DNA from: an uncultured Lachnospiraceae bacterium
GTDB taxonomy: Bacteria; Bacillota; Clostridia; Lachnospirales; Lachnospiraceae
Assembly: GCA_900314085.1 (NCBI GenBank)
Contig: OMTX01000023.1
Coordinates: forward strand, 79,535 to 143,534
Reading direction: 5' to 3'
DNA length: 64,000 nt
The notes beneath the pieces were generated by a model. It was not told where the DNA came from and did no database searches. It saw nothing but the letters and a program-made list of their open reading frames with translations. Of the stretch, positions 8,561 through 18,343 are shown one piece after another. Position 1 is the stretch's first letter; the number at the start of each line of letters is the position of its first letter. The position numbers and the translations under genes were made by a program.

Positions 8561-9092
8561 AGCTCTTTGTACTCCTTTGATCCGTCTTCCCCAGGAAATT
8601 GTAGATCAGGAGAAGAGGGACATACAGGATGACGCCCAGGGCAACCGTATAGACCGCCTCAGGAAGGATAATATTGTTCGCGAAGAATAAAACGTCCGTC
8701 CGCTGTCTCGTAAAGAAGAGAAAGAAATAGATGATAAAACCGTACATCACATCGGAAAGTCCGATAAAGAGGAGGGGCAGCTTCATGTCGTCCCCGAAAA
8801 AGAGGCGGCGGAAAAGGCCGTTAATGAAACCGATATACATGTAGATTAAGGCATACATCCCGAACCAGCTGCCGAAGAAGAGGTCGACGAGCAGGCCGGA
8901 ACAGAAACCGACGACCATGCCCTCTTTCCTGCCCCGCGTAAAGCCGGCAAAGGAAACCAGAATCAACAGGATGTTGGGAGAAACATTCCCGAGCTTCAGG
9001 CGGGAAAAGACCGATTCCTGCAGAACAAAAAGAACTATGATCAGAAGAGCCGTGATCAGGATACGGCGGAGAATCGGCCGGATTTTACTCAT
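8553..9092 (-). CDS. mreD: Rod shape-determining membrane protein MreD
   Basis: A 179-residue hydrophobic protein with five or six predicted membrane segments, including the MreD-like SPNILLILVSFAGF and GFCSGLLVDLFFG stretches. MreD is an integral-membrane elongasome component working with MreC and PBP2. The gene overlaps mreC upstream by eight bases and pbp2 downstream by eight bases, so the three are probably translated as a coupled block. Sequence conservation in this family is low, so the assignment rests on topology and position between mreC and pbp2. Confidence 0.9.
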   Translation of the reverse strand: MSKIRPILRRILITALLIIVLFVLQESVFSRLKLGNVSPNILLILVSFAGFTRGRKEGMVVGFCSGLLVDLFFGSWFGMYALIYMYIGFINGLFRRLFFGDDMKLPLLFIGLSDVMYGFIIYFFLFFTRQRTDVLFFANNIILPEAVYTVALGVILYVPLLLIYNFLGKTDQRSTKSFV

Positions 9093-9942
9093 CTGAGGTC
9101 TCCTTCAGCTGCTTGATCACAAGGACTTCCGACAGGTGGCGAAAATCACAGACCGGCGTCAGAGTGCCGGACTTGGTGAGATTGTTGCTATCCGCCTCTA
9201 TGCTTGTCAGATAGCCGATCAGGAGCCCCGGCACATATTCGCTGGAAATATTTGACGTAACGACAGGATCACCGACAGCAGCCTTCCCGTCCGTATCCTG
9301 CAGGTTCGCAAATGTAATCGTGTTTTCTTCCGTCATTCCCTGCAGAGAACCGGAAACGATGCAGTTGTCCTGGGTAGAAACAACCATGGCACTGACATTG
9401 TTCGTGTCGTCAATCAGAGCCCGAACCGTCGAAGAATGCTTGCCGACGGAGGTGACAATGCCGCAGAGACCGCCGTTTGCAATGACATTCATGCTTCTTT
9501 CAATCCCGTCAGCCGAACCCTTGTCAATGGTGAAGGTATTGAACCAGTTGCTTTCACCCCGGGCGATGACGTGAGCTCCTGTCGTCTCATAGTTGCTGTA
9601 GGTATCCTTGAGTTCAAGCAGGGACCTGAGGCGCTGCAGTTCGTCCTGTTCCAGTTTTGCCTGGGTATTGTCCTCCCTGAGCTGCTCCACCTGGCTTTGG
9701 AGCTCGGCATTTTCCTTCTGCAGAACAACCTTTGCCTCCCTGTCCTTCGATGACTCGGCAGCTGCATTGGAGACAAAGGTAATACCCTTTTCCATGGGCA
9801 CGAAAATATAGGCGGCAGCCTCCTCGAAGACTCCGCCTGAGAATCCGGTCGCATAACTGAAAAACAAAAGCAGAATAGCTACTGTCGTCAAAGCAAACAG
9901 GATATACCGGCTTGGAATGTTTCTCTTGTTTCTGACAGGCAT
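9085..9942 (-). CDS. mreC: Cell shape-determining protein MreC
   Basis: 285 residues: a short basic cytoplasmic start, one membrane helix (about 12-30), a coiled coil (about 65-110, rich in Glu, Gln and Leu) and the two beta-barrel domains typical of MreC beginning near GAHVIARGESNWF. MreC activates and organises the PBP2-RodA complex outside the membrane. It follows the mreB-type gene after 57 bases; a small CAGGGA/TCCCTG hairpin lies in that gap. Length and domain order match the family. Confidence 0.93.
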   Translation of the reverse strand: MPVRNKRNIPSRYILFALTTVAILLLFFSYATGFSGGVFEEAAAYIFVPMEKGITFVSNAAAESSKDREAKVVLQKENAELQSQVEQLREDNTQAKLEQDELQRLRSLLELKDTYSNYETTGAHVIARGESNWFNTFTIDKGSADGIERSMNVIANGGLCGIVTSVGKHSSTVRALIDDTNNVSAMVVSTQDNCIVSGSLQGMTEENTITFANLQDTDGKAAVGDPVVTSNISSEYVPGLLIGYLTSIEADSNNLTKSGTLTPVCDFRHLSEVLVIKQLKETSDE

Positions 9943-9999
9943 GAAAAAATCCTTATCCTATCGCATGATAAACAGGGAGAAATCCCTTTCCCTGAAGAG

Positions 10000-11013
10000 T
10001 TATCTGAAAATCCGCGACTTGATGCTGTAGCCGTAGCGGGCGCATTCCGGATCCGTCAGGATCTTTCCAAGGCCCCGGGCCGCCGTCGTTTCCCCGTCAT
10101 CCGCCACATTGACGTCAATATTTGTAATATTCTGAACGAAGGCATCGATGGAATCGATATTGGCAGATCCCCCTGTCAGATAGATGCCGGAATGGACGAT
10201 ATCCTTGGCCAGTTCCGGCGGTACCTTCTCAAGGAGCAGGCGGATGCTGTTCGAAATATTTGTCAGGTCGTCTTTGATGCCCTCGTATATGATCTCGGAG
10301 GAAACCTCCATCTCGATGGGCAGACCGGAAACGACATCACGGCCGACCACCGTCATCTTTTCCTTTCGGTCATTCAGGGCAGAACCTATCGTCTCCTTCA
10401 GCTCACAGGCCGTCTTCTTTCCGATGACGAGGTTGAATTTCCGTTTCAGGTGGGTGACGATGGCCTCATCCAACCGGTTGCCTCCGAAGGGAATGAGGTC
10501 GGAAAGGACAAGCCCGCCCAGGGAAATGACGGAAATTTCCGTCGTGTCCGCTCCCATATCCACGACCATGATGCCGGTCGGCTGGGAAATGTCCAGTCCG
10601 AGTCCCAGGGCGTCTGCCAGAGCCTTCTCGCAAAGGAGGATAGAACGTGCCTTGATTTTTGTCTTTGCAAAAATATCGTAGAAGGCTTTTTTCTCCACCT
10701 CTGTGATATCCGTCGGTACGGAAAGAACGATATCCGCCCCCTTCAGATGGGCGTTCATGCGGGACTTCAGAATTTCAATCAGCATGGTCTGCATATTGTC
10801 GAAGTCGGCAATGACGCCGTTTACAATCGGGAAAGAGACGTTGATCGTCTCCGGCGCCTTTTCGTACATGGAATAGGCTTCATCCCCGTAGGCATACATG
10901 CGGTTCTTGTCGACAATGGCAATCGTGTTTTTCTCCACGGTCACCTGGCTCTTGCTCTTGTCAAATATTTTTAAATTTCCGGTTCCCATATCTATCCCGT
11001 ACCCGTTCGACAT
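10000..11013 (-). CDS. mreB: MreB/Mbl-type bacterial actin
   Basis: 337 residues with the actin-fold ATP-binding signatures: phosphate 1 motif GIDMGTGNLKIF near residue 5, phosphate 2 motif VVDMGADTTEISVI near 170 and the adenosine motif YLTGGSANI near 285. MreB filaments on the inner membrane face orient the elongasome. The start was set at MSNGYGID because AAAGGAGG lies at good spacing; an upstream in-frame start would overlap a terminator region. It is the first gene of the operon running to the carboxypeptidase. Whether it is orthologous to MreB, Mbl or MreBH cannot be settled here. Confidence 0.92.
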   Translation of the reverse strand: MSNGYGIDMGTGNLKIFDKSKSQVTVEKNTIAIVDKNRMYAYGDEAYSMYEKAPETINVSFPIVNGVIADFDNMQTMLIEILKSRMNAHLKGADIVLSVPTDITEVEKKAFYDIFAKTKIKARSILLCEKALADALGLGLDISQPTGIMVVDMGADTTEISVISLGGLVLSDLIPFGGNRLDEAIVTHLKRKFNLVIGKKTACELKETIGSALNDRKEKMTVVGRDVVSGLPIEMEVSSEIIYEGIKDDLTNISNSIRLLLEKVPPELAKDIVHSGIYLTGGSANIDSIDAFVQNITNIDVNVADDGETTAARGLGKILTDPECARYGYSIKSRIFR

Positions 11014-11040
11014 GGAAAACCTCCTTTCATTTATGAATAA

Positions 11041-11079
11041 TAGAAAGCCCGAAGGCAAGCGAAAAGCTCTGCTTCGGGC
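11041..11079 (-). terminator. Intrinsic terminator after the YnbB-like gene
   Basis: On the minus strand GCCCGAAG pairs with CTTCGGGC and is followed by TTTCTATTATT. It separates the YnbB-like gene from the mreB operon, which therefore needs its own promoter in the short gap before mreB. Confidence 0.7.
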
Positions 11080-11109
11080 AGAAGAATCCGACTCACAAGC
11101 CTATAAAGT

Positions 11110-12402
11110 TTAGCATAAGAGCCCTTTGTCGTAAAGGTTGGCCTCGTACATTTTTTGCATGGCCATGAGGATGCCGAACTTGCCGTGGGGCCAGGTCAGG
11201 CCGCCCTGGAAGAAAACCCGGTAAGGGGGACGTAAGGGGCCGTCAGCAGAAAGCTCGATGGAAGAACCCTGCACGAAAGCGCCTGCCGCCATGATGACCT
11301 GGTCATCGTAGCCCGGCATATCCCAGGGCTCCGGCGTGACAAAGGAGTCCACAGGAGCCGCCGCCTGAATGCCTTCACAGAACGCCAGAAGTCCTTCCTT
11401 TGAATTCAGGTCGACGGACTCGATGATGTCGCCACGTTTTTCCGTCGATGACGGAGACACGTGATAGCCTAATCTTTCAAAGCAGGCCGCTGCAAAAACA
11501 GCCGTCTTCTCTGCTGCTGCCGTTACAGTCGGAGCAAGGAAAAAGCCCTGGTAGAGGGTTCTCATCACATCAAGGGAAGCGCCGACTTCCCGACCGAGCC
11601 CCGGCGCCGTCAGGCGGTAGGCTGCATTTTCTACCATATCATGATTGCCGCAGATATAGCCGCCGATCGGAGCCAGGCCGCCGCCGGGATTCTTGATGAG
11701 GGAACCGACGATGATGTCCGCTCCGACAGCCAGTGGCTCCCGGTCTTCAATAAACTCTCCGTAGCAGTTGTCCACCATAATCTTCACATCCGGCTTCACG
11801 GAGCGGATGAAGGATATGAGGTCAGCAAGCTCATCGATTGTAAAAGTCTTCCGGCCGGCATAGCCCCTGGATCGCTGGATTTCAACAAGGGCTGTCCTTT
11901 CATTCATCTTTTTCTTTATGTCCTCATAGTCGAATTTGCTTCCGGGCAGAAGGTCTGTCTGGGCATAGGTGACGCCGTATTCTGCCAGGGAACCCTTCTG
12001 GGGGCGGATTCCGATGACTTCGTCCAGAGTGTCATAGGGCTTTCCCACCGGGGAATAGAGTTCATCGCCCGGTCTCAGATTTGACATCAGGGCAAGGGCC
12101 AGAGCGTGGGTTCCGCAGGTGATCTGCGGCCGCACCAGGCAGTCCTCGCCGCCAAAGGCATCCGCATAGACCTTTTCCAGCGTATCCCTGCCGATGTCGT
12201 CGTAGCCGTAGCCGGTGGAGCCGGTAAAGCATTCAGCGGCTACCCTGTTCTTCTGCATGGCGGCAAGCACCTTTAGCTGGTTTACCTCCGCCGTTGCATC
12301 AATCTCAGCAAAGCGGTCCGCAAGGCCGTCAAGAATCTTCCCGCCGAAGGCCAGGACTTCAGGGGAGATGCCCATATGTTCATACATTTCAATCGTGTTC
12401 AT
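11110..12402 (-). CDS. ynbB: PLP-dependent enzyme of the methionine gamma-lyase/aluminium-resistance family (YnbB-like)
   Basis: 430 residues of a fold-type I PLP enzyme. The likely Schiff-base lysine is in GSLIKNPGGG near residue 236; QITCGTHALALAL near 100 resembles the cofactor-stacking region. It belongs to the family named after an aluminium-resistance protein and often annotated as methionine gamma-lyase, whose physiological substrate is unsettled. It lies directly after miaA, the same neighbourhood as ynbB in Bacillus, which supports the assignment. The length fits the family. A terminator follows the gene. Confidence 0.85.
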   Translation of the reverse strand: MNTIEMYEHMGISPEVLAFGGKILDGLADRFAEIDATAEVNQLKVLAAMQKNRVAAECFTGSTGYGYDDIGRDTLEKVYADAFGGEDCLVRPQITCGTHALALALMSNLRPGDELYSPVGKPYDTLDEVIGIRPQKGSLAEYGVTYAQTDLLPGSKFDYEDIKKKMNERTALVEIQRSRGYAGRKTFTIDELADLISFIRSVKPDVKIMVDNCYGEFIEDREPLAVGADIIVGSLIKNPGGGLAPIGGYICGNHDMVENAAYRLTAPGLGREVGASLDVMRTLYQGFFLAPTVTAAAEKTAVFAAACFERLGYHVSPSSTEKRGDIIESVDLNSKEGLLAFCEGIQAAAPVDSFVTPEPWDMPGYDDQVIMAAGAFVQGSSIELSADGPLRPPYRVFFQGGLTWPHGKFGILMAMQKMYEANLYDKGLLC

Positions 12403-12476
12403 TGTTCCATATCCTTTTTTTCAATACAAAGTTCCACCAAACGCGGCCGGCGCGTTTGGCCTGCAGCCGTTTCCCG

Positions 12477-13475
12477 TTACAGGCCTCCGCTGTAAAAGCC
12501 ACTGTCGGCAAGAACTTCCAAGGCGGCAGCCAGAACTCCTTCATTCGTGCCGCCGCAATCGGTCCGGTTCAGGAAAACCGCCCCTCTCTCCCGCCTGAAC
12601 CAGGTCAGCTGCCGCTTGGCATAGTGGCGGGAATCCTGCTTGATTTTTGCCACAGCTTCATCATACGCGCATTTTCCTTCGATACAGTCCATGAGCTGGC
12701 GGTAGGAAATGCCCTGCATAGAATTGTCATTCTGCCTGAGTCCCCGGTCATAGAGGCCTTTCACTTCCTCAAAAAGCCCTGCGGAAAGCATCTCATCCAC
12801 CCGTTCATCAATCCGCCGGTAAAGCTTTTCCCGCTCATCCGTCAGGACAAAGAAGACAGAATCGTAAGGCGATTCCTTCTGCCGTTCCTCCGCATTGTGG
12901 GCGGAAATGGGCTGCCCGGTGTGCTCATAATACTCGATGGCACGAATGACGCGCTTTATATTATTCTCATGAATGGTCTCATAGGAGACGGGATCGATGG
13001 ATTTGAGCCGCTCGTGCAGGGCGTGATTTCCGTGTGACGCAGCAAATTCCGAAAGTTCCTGCCGCAGCGCGCCGTCTTCACCCTCTTCCGAAAAATCCGT
13101 GTCATAGAGGACTGCATCGATATAGAAGCCGGTTCCCCCGCAAAGGACGGGAATCTCGCCCCGGGACCGGATCTCATCCATTGCTTCCTTTGCCAGTGCC
13201 TTAAAACGGACGGCATCAAAGGCTTCTTCAGGCTCCGCCACATCGATCATATAGTGGCGGACACCTTCCGTCTCTTCCGGCGTGATCTTCGCAGAACCGA
13301 TGTCTAGCCCCCGGTATACCTGCATGGAATCGCAGGAAATGACGGAGCCGCGTAAACGCTTACACAGCGAGACAGCCAGGGCGCTCTTCCCGGAGGCTGT
13401 CGGCCCGGCCACCACAATCACTTTTTCCTTTTCGCCCGGACTGTCTTCTTTCACCGGAGAATTTATGTTTGACAT
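12477..13475 (-). CDS. miaA: tRNA dimethylallyltransferase MiaA
   Basis: 332 residues. The enzyme transfers a dimethylallyl group to the N6 of A37 in tRNAs reading UNN codons. The P-loop GPTASGKS is near residues 24-31, and DSMQVYRGLDIGSAK near 49 is the DSxQxY catalytic signature. The central insertion that grips the anticodon loop is present. The gene stands in the classic mutS-mutL-miaA order on the same strand. The first 17 residues are a polar extension before the P-loop strand. Confidence 0.95.
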   Translation of the reverse strand: MSNINSPVKEDSPGEKEKVIVVAGPTASGKSALAVSLCKRLRGSVISCDSMQVYRGLDIGSAKITPEETEGVRHYMIDVAEPEEAFDAVRFKALAKEAMDEIRSRGEIPVLCGGTGFYIDAVLYDTDFSEEGEDGALRQELSEFAASHGNHALHERLKSIDPVSYETIHENNIKRVIRAIEYYEHTGQPISAHNAEERQKESPYDSVFFVLTDEREKLYRRIDERVDEMLSAGLFEEVKGLYDRGLRQNDNSMQGISYRQLMDCIEGKCAYDEAVAKIKQDSRHYAKRQLTWFRRERGAVFLNRTDCGGTNEGVLAAALEVLADSGFYSGGL

Positions 13476-13505
13476 CTATGCAAAGGATTTCTATCTGTAA
13501 CAAAC

Positions 13506-13533
13506 AATTATGAATTATGCATTATGTATTATG
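13506..13533. repeat. Four-copy heptamer repeat (NATTATG) between mutL and miaA
   Basis: Four consecutive 7-base units ending in ATTATG (first base A, A, C, T) lie in the 66-base gap between mutL and miaA. The unit recurs exactly every seven bases. It is AT-rich in an otherwise GC-richer context. No promoter function could be assigned. Confidence 0.6.
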
Positions 13534-13541
13534 CATTTCTC

Positions 13542-15578
13542 TCAGACGATCCTCTTGAACCGCTTCTCAAGCTCCGTCTCGGAGATGGAGATCATCGTCG
13601 GCCGCCCGTGGGGACAGTGATAGGGATTGTCAAGAGTCAGCAGCTCTTCAATGAGGGCCTTCGCCTCTGCTTCGGGCAGGCGGGTATTCCCCTTGACAGC
13701 TGCCTTGCAGGCCATAGTTGCGACGCGGATATAGAGACTTTCGTTGATGGCGCGCCCCTTCCCGTCGGAGAGATCGGCAAGCGTCTCCATGAAAATCTGT
13801 TCCGGATCCAGGGAGTAGAGGTTCCCGGGAACTGCCGTAATCCGGTACTCGGAGCCGCCGAAATTTTCAACGGCATAGCCCAATTGCTCAAAGGCTTCGT
13901 GATAGCAGGCAAAGGTCTCTTCTTCCGTCGGGGAAAGCGAAACTACAATGGGCGGAGCGATGAGCTGGCTCGTCATTTCTTTCTTTTCATACGCCTTCAT
14001 GAAGCGCTCGTACATGACCTTCTCATGGGCTGCATGCTGGTCGATGATATAGACCTTGCCATTAAACTCGACAATCCAGTAGGTATCAAAGATCTGCCCG
14101 ATGATGCGGTGGCTCTTCACCGCCTCTTCTGAAAGAAAGGAAAGCTGCTCCGGCTTTTCTCTGTCAGCCGTCCGCATATAGACAGCGGGGGCAATCCCTG
14201 CCGCTTCCGCAGCGGCGCGGTTTGTCTGGTGGCTGAAGGCAGCCGTGTCAAACTCGGGCTTAGGGGCTCTTTCTGATGCTTGATTATTTAAATATTGCCC
14301 GTTTCCATCACCGGAGAAGAAGGCTGTTTTGTCTTCTGTATTCGAGTCTTCTCCGGAGGTCCTGCTGATGCTGCCATCCTGAAGGACATTGAAAGCAGTG
14401 CCTGAAGCATTGCCGGGTGTCTTTTCCACCGGAAGCGCTGCCGCAATCTCTTCCTGCACGGCTTCCTTATAGGCTGAGAGGCGGGATTTTTCAAAGGCTT
14501 CCGGCGCCTTCTCCTCCCGGTTTACGACTTTCTCGTCAGAGGTGGAAAGATCCGTCACCGGGATGTCGACCGCTGCGGACAGGCGGCTGCGGACAGCCTT
14601 GTAGACAGAGTCATAGACAGCCGGTTCATCCGTGAAGCGGACTTCCGCCTTCCTGGGATGGACATTGACATCGACATGCCCGTCCGGAAAAGTCAGAAAA
14701 AGGACACAGTAGGGATACTGGTGCAGCATCAGAAAGCCCTGGTAGGCGTCTTCCACTGCTTTGGACAGAATTTTGCTTTTGATGTAGCGGCCGTTTACAA
14801 AGAAAATTTCCCTGTTCCGGTTTGATCGCCGGATCTCCGGCTGGCCGAGGAAACCGCGTACGGAAAGCGTTTCATCCGACCAGGACAGGTCGTAGAGATG
14901 ACTTGCCACCTCCCGTCCGTCTTCCCGGTAGATGCAGTCGAAAAGCTTCCCGTTTCCGGGCGTAAAAAGCTTTTCCCGCCCGTCTGCCTGCAAAGAGAAG
15001 GAAATCTCCGGATGGGAAAGGGCAATCCTGCTGCAGAGTTCCGCCAGATAGTTTCCCTCCGTCATCGGAGACTTCAGGAATTTCCTCCGGACAGGGGTAT
15101 TGTAGAATAACTGCCGGACAAAAATGGACGTTCCCTGTGGCGCAGCAGTCTCTTCGAGGATTTCTTCCTCCGAGCCTTCGATTACATAGTGGCTTCCCAT
15201 GACTTCGTCTGCCGTCTTTGTAAAGACCTCTGTCTTTGAAACGGCGGCAATGGAGGAAAGAGCCTCTCCCCGGAAGCCCAGGGAGGCAATGGAATCGAGG
15301 TCTTTGATGGAACGCAGCTTCGATGTCGAATGGCGCAGAAATGCCGCCCGGAGCTCATCATAGGGGATTCCTGCTCCGTCATCCGTCACGCGCAGGTAGG
15401 AAATTCCCCCGTCCTTCCACTCAACGGTAATATTCTTTGCCCCGGCGTCGATGGCATTTTCAATGAGCTCCTTGGCGACAGAGGCCGGCCGTTCAACCAC
15501 TTCGCCGGCGGCAATCTTGTCGATGGTCTCCGGGGAGAGCAAAAGTATGGGGGATCGCTCAGACTTAATAGAATTCAT
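13542..15578 (-). CDS. mutL: DNA mismatch repair endonuclease MutL
   Basis: 678 residues. The N-terminal GHKL ATPase domain shows the ELIENAIDAG, DDGAGIP and GFRGEAL motifs in the first 110 residues. After a polar linker (about 350-470), the C-terminal domain carries the endonuclease metal-binding signature DQHAAHEKVMYE and ends with the CPHGRP motif. It is thus the nicking type of MutL found in bacteria without MutH. The gene starts eight bases after the mutS stop and is followed by miaA. Confidence 0.96.
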   Translation of the reverse strand: MNSIKSERSPILLLSPETIDKIAAGEVVERPASVAKELIENAIDAGAKNITVEWKDGGISYLRVTDDGAGIPYDELRAAFLRHSTSKLRSIKDLDSIASLGFRGEALSSIAAVSKTEVFTKTADEVMGSHYVIEGSEEEILEETAAPQGTSIFVRQLFYNTPVRRKFLKSPMTEGNYLAELCSRIALSHPEISFSLQADGREKLFTPGNGKLFDCIYREDGREVASHLYDLSWSDETLSVRGFLGQPEIRRSNRNREIFFVNGRYIKSKILSKAVEDAYQGFLMLHQYPYCVLFLTFPDGHVDVNVHPRKAEVRFTDEPAVYDSVYKAVRSRLSAAVDIPVTDLSTSDEKVVNREEKAPEAFEKSRLSAYKEAVQEEIAAALPVEKTPGNASGTAFNVLQDGSISRTSGEDSNTEDKTAFFSGDGNGQYLNNQASERAPKPEFDTAAFSHQTNRAAAEAAGIAPAVYMRTADREKPEQLSFLSEEAVKSHRIIGQIFDTYWIVEFNGKVYIIDQHAAHEKVMYERFMKAYEKKEMTSQLIAPPIVVSLSPTEEETFACYHEAFEQLGYAVENFGGSEYRITAVPGNLYSLDPEQIFMETLADLSDGKGRAINESLYIRVATMACKAAVKGNTRLPEAEAKALIEELLTLDNPYHCPHGRPTMISISETELEKRFKRIV

Positions 15579-15585
15579 TATGCAT

Positions 15586-18288
15586 TTAAATATCCTTTCC
15601 CGCTAATTTTATGAGTGAGTTCAGCCTGTTCATGGCGGTCATGGGTGTCATGTCGTTGATATTCAGGCTCCGCAGGGTTTCCATTATCTTTTTCTCGGTG
15701 TCGGTGAGGCCGGAAACCTGCGGTGCATTGTCGAAAAGGGACATCTGGGTAAACACAGGCTCCGGGGCAGCAGGAGCTGCCACAGCTTTGTGTTCCTTTG
15801 AAATATCGCTGGCAGAAAGCTCAGAGGCTATTTTCTCCGCCCGCGTCAGGACATCATCCGGCAGGCCGGCCAGACGGGCAACAGCGATGCCGTAGGACTT
15901 GTCCGCCCCTCCCTTCACAATCTTCCGGAGAAAGACGATATCGTCTCCATTCTCCCGGACGGCCACGCAGTAATTATTCACGCCGTCCACCTGTCCTTCG
16001 AGCTCGGTCAGTTCATGGTAATGGGTAGCAAAGAGGGTTTTCGCCCCGATCTTCTTCCGGTCCGCGATATATTCGACTACCGCCCAGGCAATGGAAAGGC
16101 CGTCGTAGGTGGAAGTTCCCCGCCCGATTTCATCGAGGATAAGCAGGGAATTTTCCGTCGCATTCTTCAAAATATTTGCAACTTCATTCATCTCGACCAT
16201 GAAAGTGGATTGGCCGCTTCCCAGGTCATCCGAAGCCCCGACTCTCGTGAAAACACGGTCGCAGAGACCGATATCGGCAGAGGATGCCGGAACAAAGGAG
16301 CCAATCTGCGCCATGAGGACAATCAGGGCAGTCTGCCGCATATAGGTGGACTTGCCGGCCATGTTCGGTCCTGTAATGATGGCTATGCGATGAGCCTCGC
16401 TGTCCAGATAAGTGTCATTTTCTATGAAAAGCTCTTCCTGGCGCAGTTTCTCAATGACCGGGTGCCTGCCGCCTTTGATATCGATTTTTCCTTCCGTATT
16501 GAGAGTCGGCCGTATATAGCGGTTCCTGTCTGCCGTATAGGCCAGGGACTGGTAAAAATCAAGTTCTGCAATATATCCGGCCGTTGCCTGAATTCTTTTG
16601 ATCTCATTTGCCGTCTGGTCAAGAACATTTGAATAGAGCTCCCTCTCGAGGGAAAGAAGCCGCTCCTCGCTTCCGAGGATGGTATTCTCCAGTTCCTTAA
16701 GCTCAGGCGTATAATACCGCTCGGCATTGACAAGCGTCTGCTTCCGGATGAAATAATCCGGCACCTGATCCTTGAAGGAATTTGAGACCTCGATATAGTA
16801 GCCGAAAACCTTGTTGTACTTCACCTTGAGTTTGGTGATGCCGGTCTTTTCCCTCTCCTTTTCCTCCAGGTCGGAGAGCCACTTTTTCCCGTCCGTCTTT
16901 GCTGACTTCAGCCGGTCCACTTCTTCGGAGAAACCGGCCTTGATGATGCCCCCGTCGTGGATGACCGCCGGCGGATCGTCGACAATTGCCTTCTCCAGAA
17001 GCTCCTTCACATCGGAAAGGGTGTCGATGCCTGACCGGATTCTGACCAGGGCTTCTGCCCTGGCATCGGAAAGAACTGCCTGAATGGCAGGAAGGACGGA
17101 AAGGGACCCCTTCAGGGCAATCATGTCCCGGGGATTGGCCGACCTGTAAGCTACCCGTGTAAGAAGCCGTTCCAGGTCGTATACCGCAGCAAGATATTCG
17201 CGCAGTTCTTCCCGGAGAACCATATTATCCTTGAGCTCTTCCACGGCGTTGAGCCGCTCTTCTATGGCGTCCTTTTTCACAAGGGGCTGCTCGATTTCCC
17301 GGCGAAGCATCCGGGCGCCCATAGCTGTCTGCGTGTGGTCGAGTACCCAGAGGAGGGAGCCGTATTTCCGCTTCTCCCTCATCGTTTCCGTCAGTTCCAG
17401 GTTCCGCCGCGTCGACGCGTCGAGGACCATATAGGCGGCTCCCGCATACCGCTTCACCGTCGTGATCTGGGCAAGCTCAATCATCTGTGTTTCATGAAGA
17501 TAATCTAAGAGCGCCCCGGCAGCCGGAATGGCCAGGTCATCCGCCGTCAGCCCCAGCGCTTCCGGATCTTTCACGGAAAACTGCTTCTCAACCGTCCGCA
17601 GGGCGTTGTCCGGGTCAAAGGCCATATTGTCAAGCCCCTGAAAGGCAACTCCTGTACGGGAGGTATAGGCGCTATCCGGGAAAGAGGACATGAAAAAGGA
17701 ATCATTGACAATAATTTCAGAAGGAGAATTCGCTTCCAGCTGGTTTAAAAGCTCGCCATAATCAGCAGCCCTCGACACAAAGAAATCGCCTGTCGATACG
17801 TCGCAGAAGGCAATGCCGAAGGCGCCTCCCGCATAGAAGATGGAAAAAAGAAAGTTGTTCTTTGACTCATCGAGGGCTGTCGAATCGATATTCGTTCCCG
17901 GCGTAATGACGCGGTTGACGCCCCGCTTCACCATTCCCTTGGCAAACTTCGGATCTTCGAGCTGCTCGCAGATAGCCACCTTGTAGCCGGCCTTGATGAG
18001 ACGGTTCACGTAGGAATCCACAGCGTGAAAAGGAATGCCGCACATCGGCGCCCGGTTTTCAAGCCCGCAGGACTTCCCCGTCAGCGTCAGGTCGAGTTCC
18101 CTGGATACGGTTTCTGCGTCATCAAAGAACATCTCATAGAAATCGCCAAGGCGGTACATGAGAATGCAGTTGGGATAGGACTGCTTCGTCTGAAGATAAT
18201 GGATCATCATCGGCGTCAGCTTGCCCGCCGTTTCCGGATCATTCAGAAGCTCGTCCGCATATAAGGTTTTCTTCTTCTCTTCACTCAT
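15586..18288 (-). CDS. mutS: DNA mismatch recognition ATPase MutS
   Basis: 900 residues, full-length MutS1. The mismatch-reading motif GDFYEMF lies near residues 50-56, with connector, lever and clamp domains in the middle and the ABC-type ATPase at the C-terminal side (Walker A GPNMAGKST, Walker B region LLILDEIGRGTST). It binds mismatches as a dimer and recruits MutL. The start was set at MSEEKKK; an upstream in-frame ATG has no ribosome-binding site, and even the chosen start has only a weak GGAAT upstream. Confidence 0.96.
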   Translation of the reverse strand: MSEEKKKTLYADELLNDPETAGKLTPMMIHYLQTKQSYPNCILMYRLGDFYEMFFDDAETVSRELDLTLTGKSCGLENRAPMCGIPFHAVDSYVNRLIKAGYKVAICEQLEDPKFAKGMVKRGVNRVITPGTNIDSTALDESKNNFLFSIFYAGGAFGIAFCDVSTGDFFVSRAADYGELLNQLEANSPSEIIVNDSFFMSSFPDSAYTSRTGVAFQGLDNMAFDPDNALRTVEKQFSVKDPEALGLTADDLAIPAAGALLDYLHETQMIELAQITTVKRYAGAAYMVLDASTRRNLELTETMREKRKYGSLLWVLDHTQTAMGARMLRREIEQPLVKKDAIEERLNAVEELKDNMVLREELREYLAAVYDLERLLTRVAYRSANPRDMIALKGSLSVLPAIQAVLSDARAEALVRIRSGIDTLSDVKELLEKAIVDDPPAVIHDGGIIKAGFSEEVDRLKSAKTDGKKWLSDLEEKEREKTGITKLKVKYNKVFGYYIEVSNSFKDQVPDYFIRKQTLVNAERYYTPELKELENTILGSEERLLSLERELYSNVLDQTANEIKRIQATAGYIAELDFYQSLAYTADRNRYIRPTLNTEGKIDIKGGRHPVIEKLRQEELFIENDTYLDSEAHRIAIITGPNMAGKSTYMRQTALIVLMAQIGSFVPASSADIGLCDRVFTRVGASDDLGSGQSTFMVEMNEVANILKNATENSLLILDEIGRGTSTYDGLSIAWAVVEYIADRKKIGAKTLFATHYHELTELEGQVDGVNNYCVAVRENGDDIVFLRKIVKGGADKSYGIAVARLAGLPDDVLTRAEKIASELSASDISKEHKAVAAPAAPEPVFTQMSLFDNAPQVSGLTDTEKKIMETLRSLNINDMTPMTAMNRLNSLIKLAGKDI

Positions 18289-18343
18289 CAATAGATTCCA
18301 ATTCCAAAAGAGGAAGTTCATCGATCAAAGGCAGCAGGAAAGT

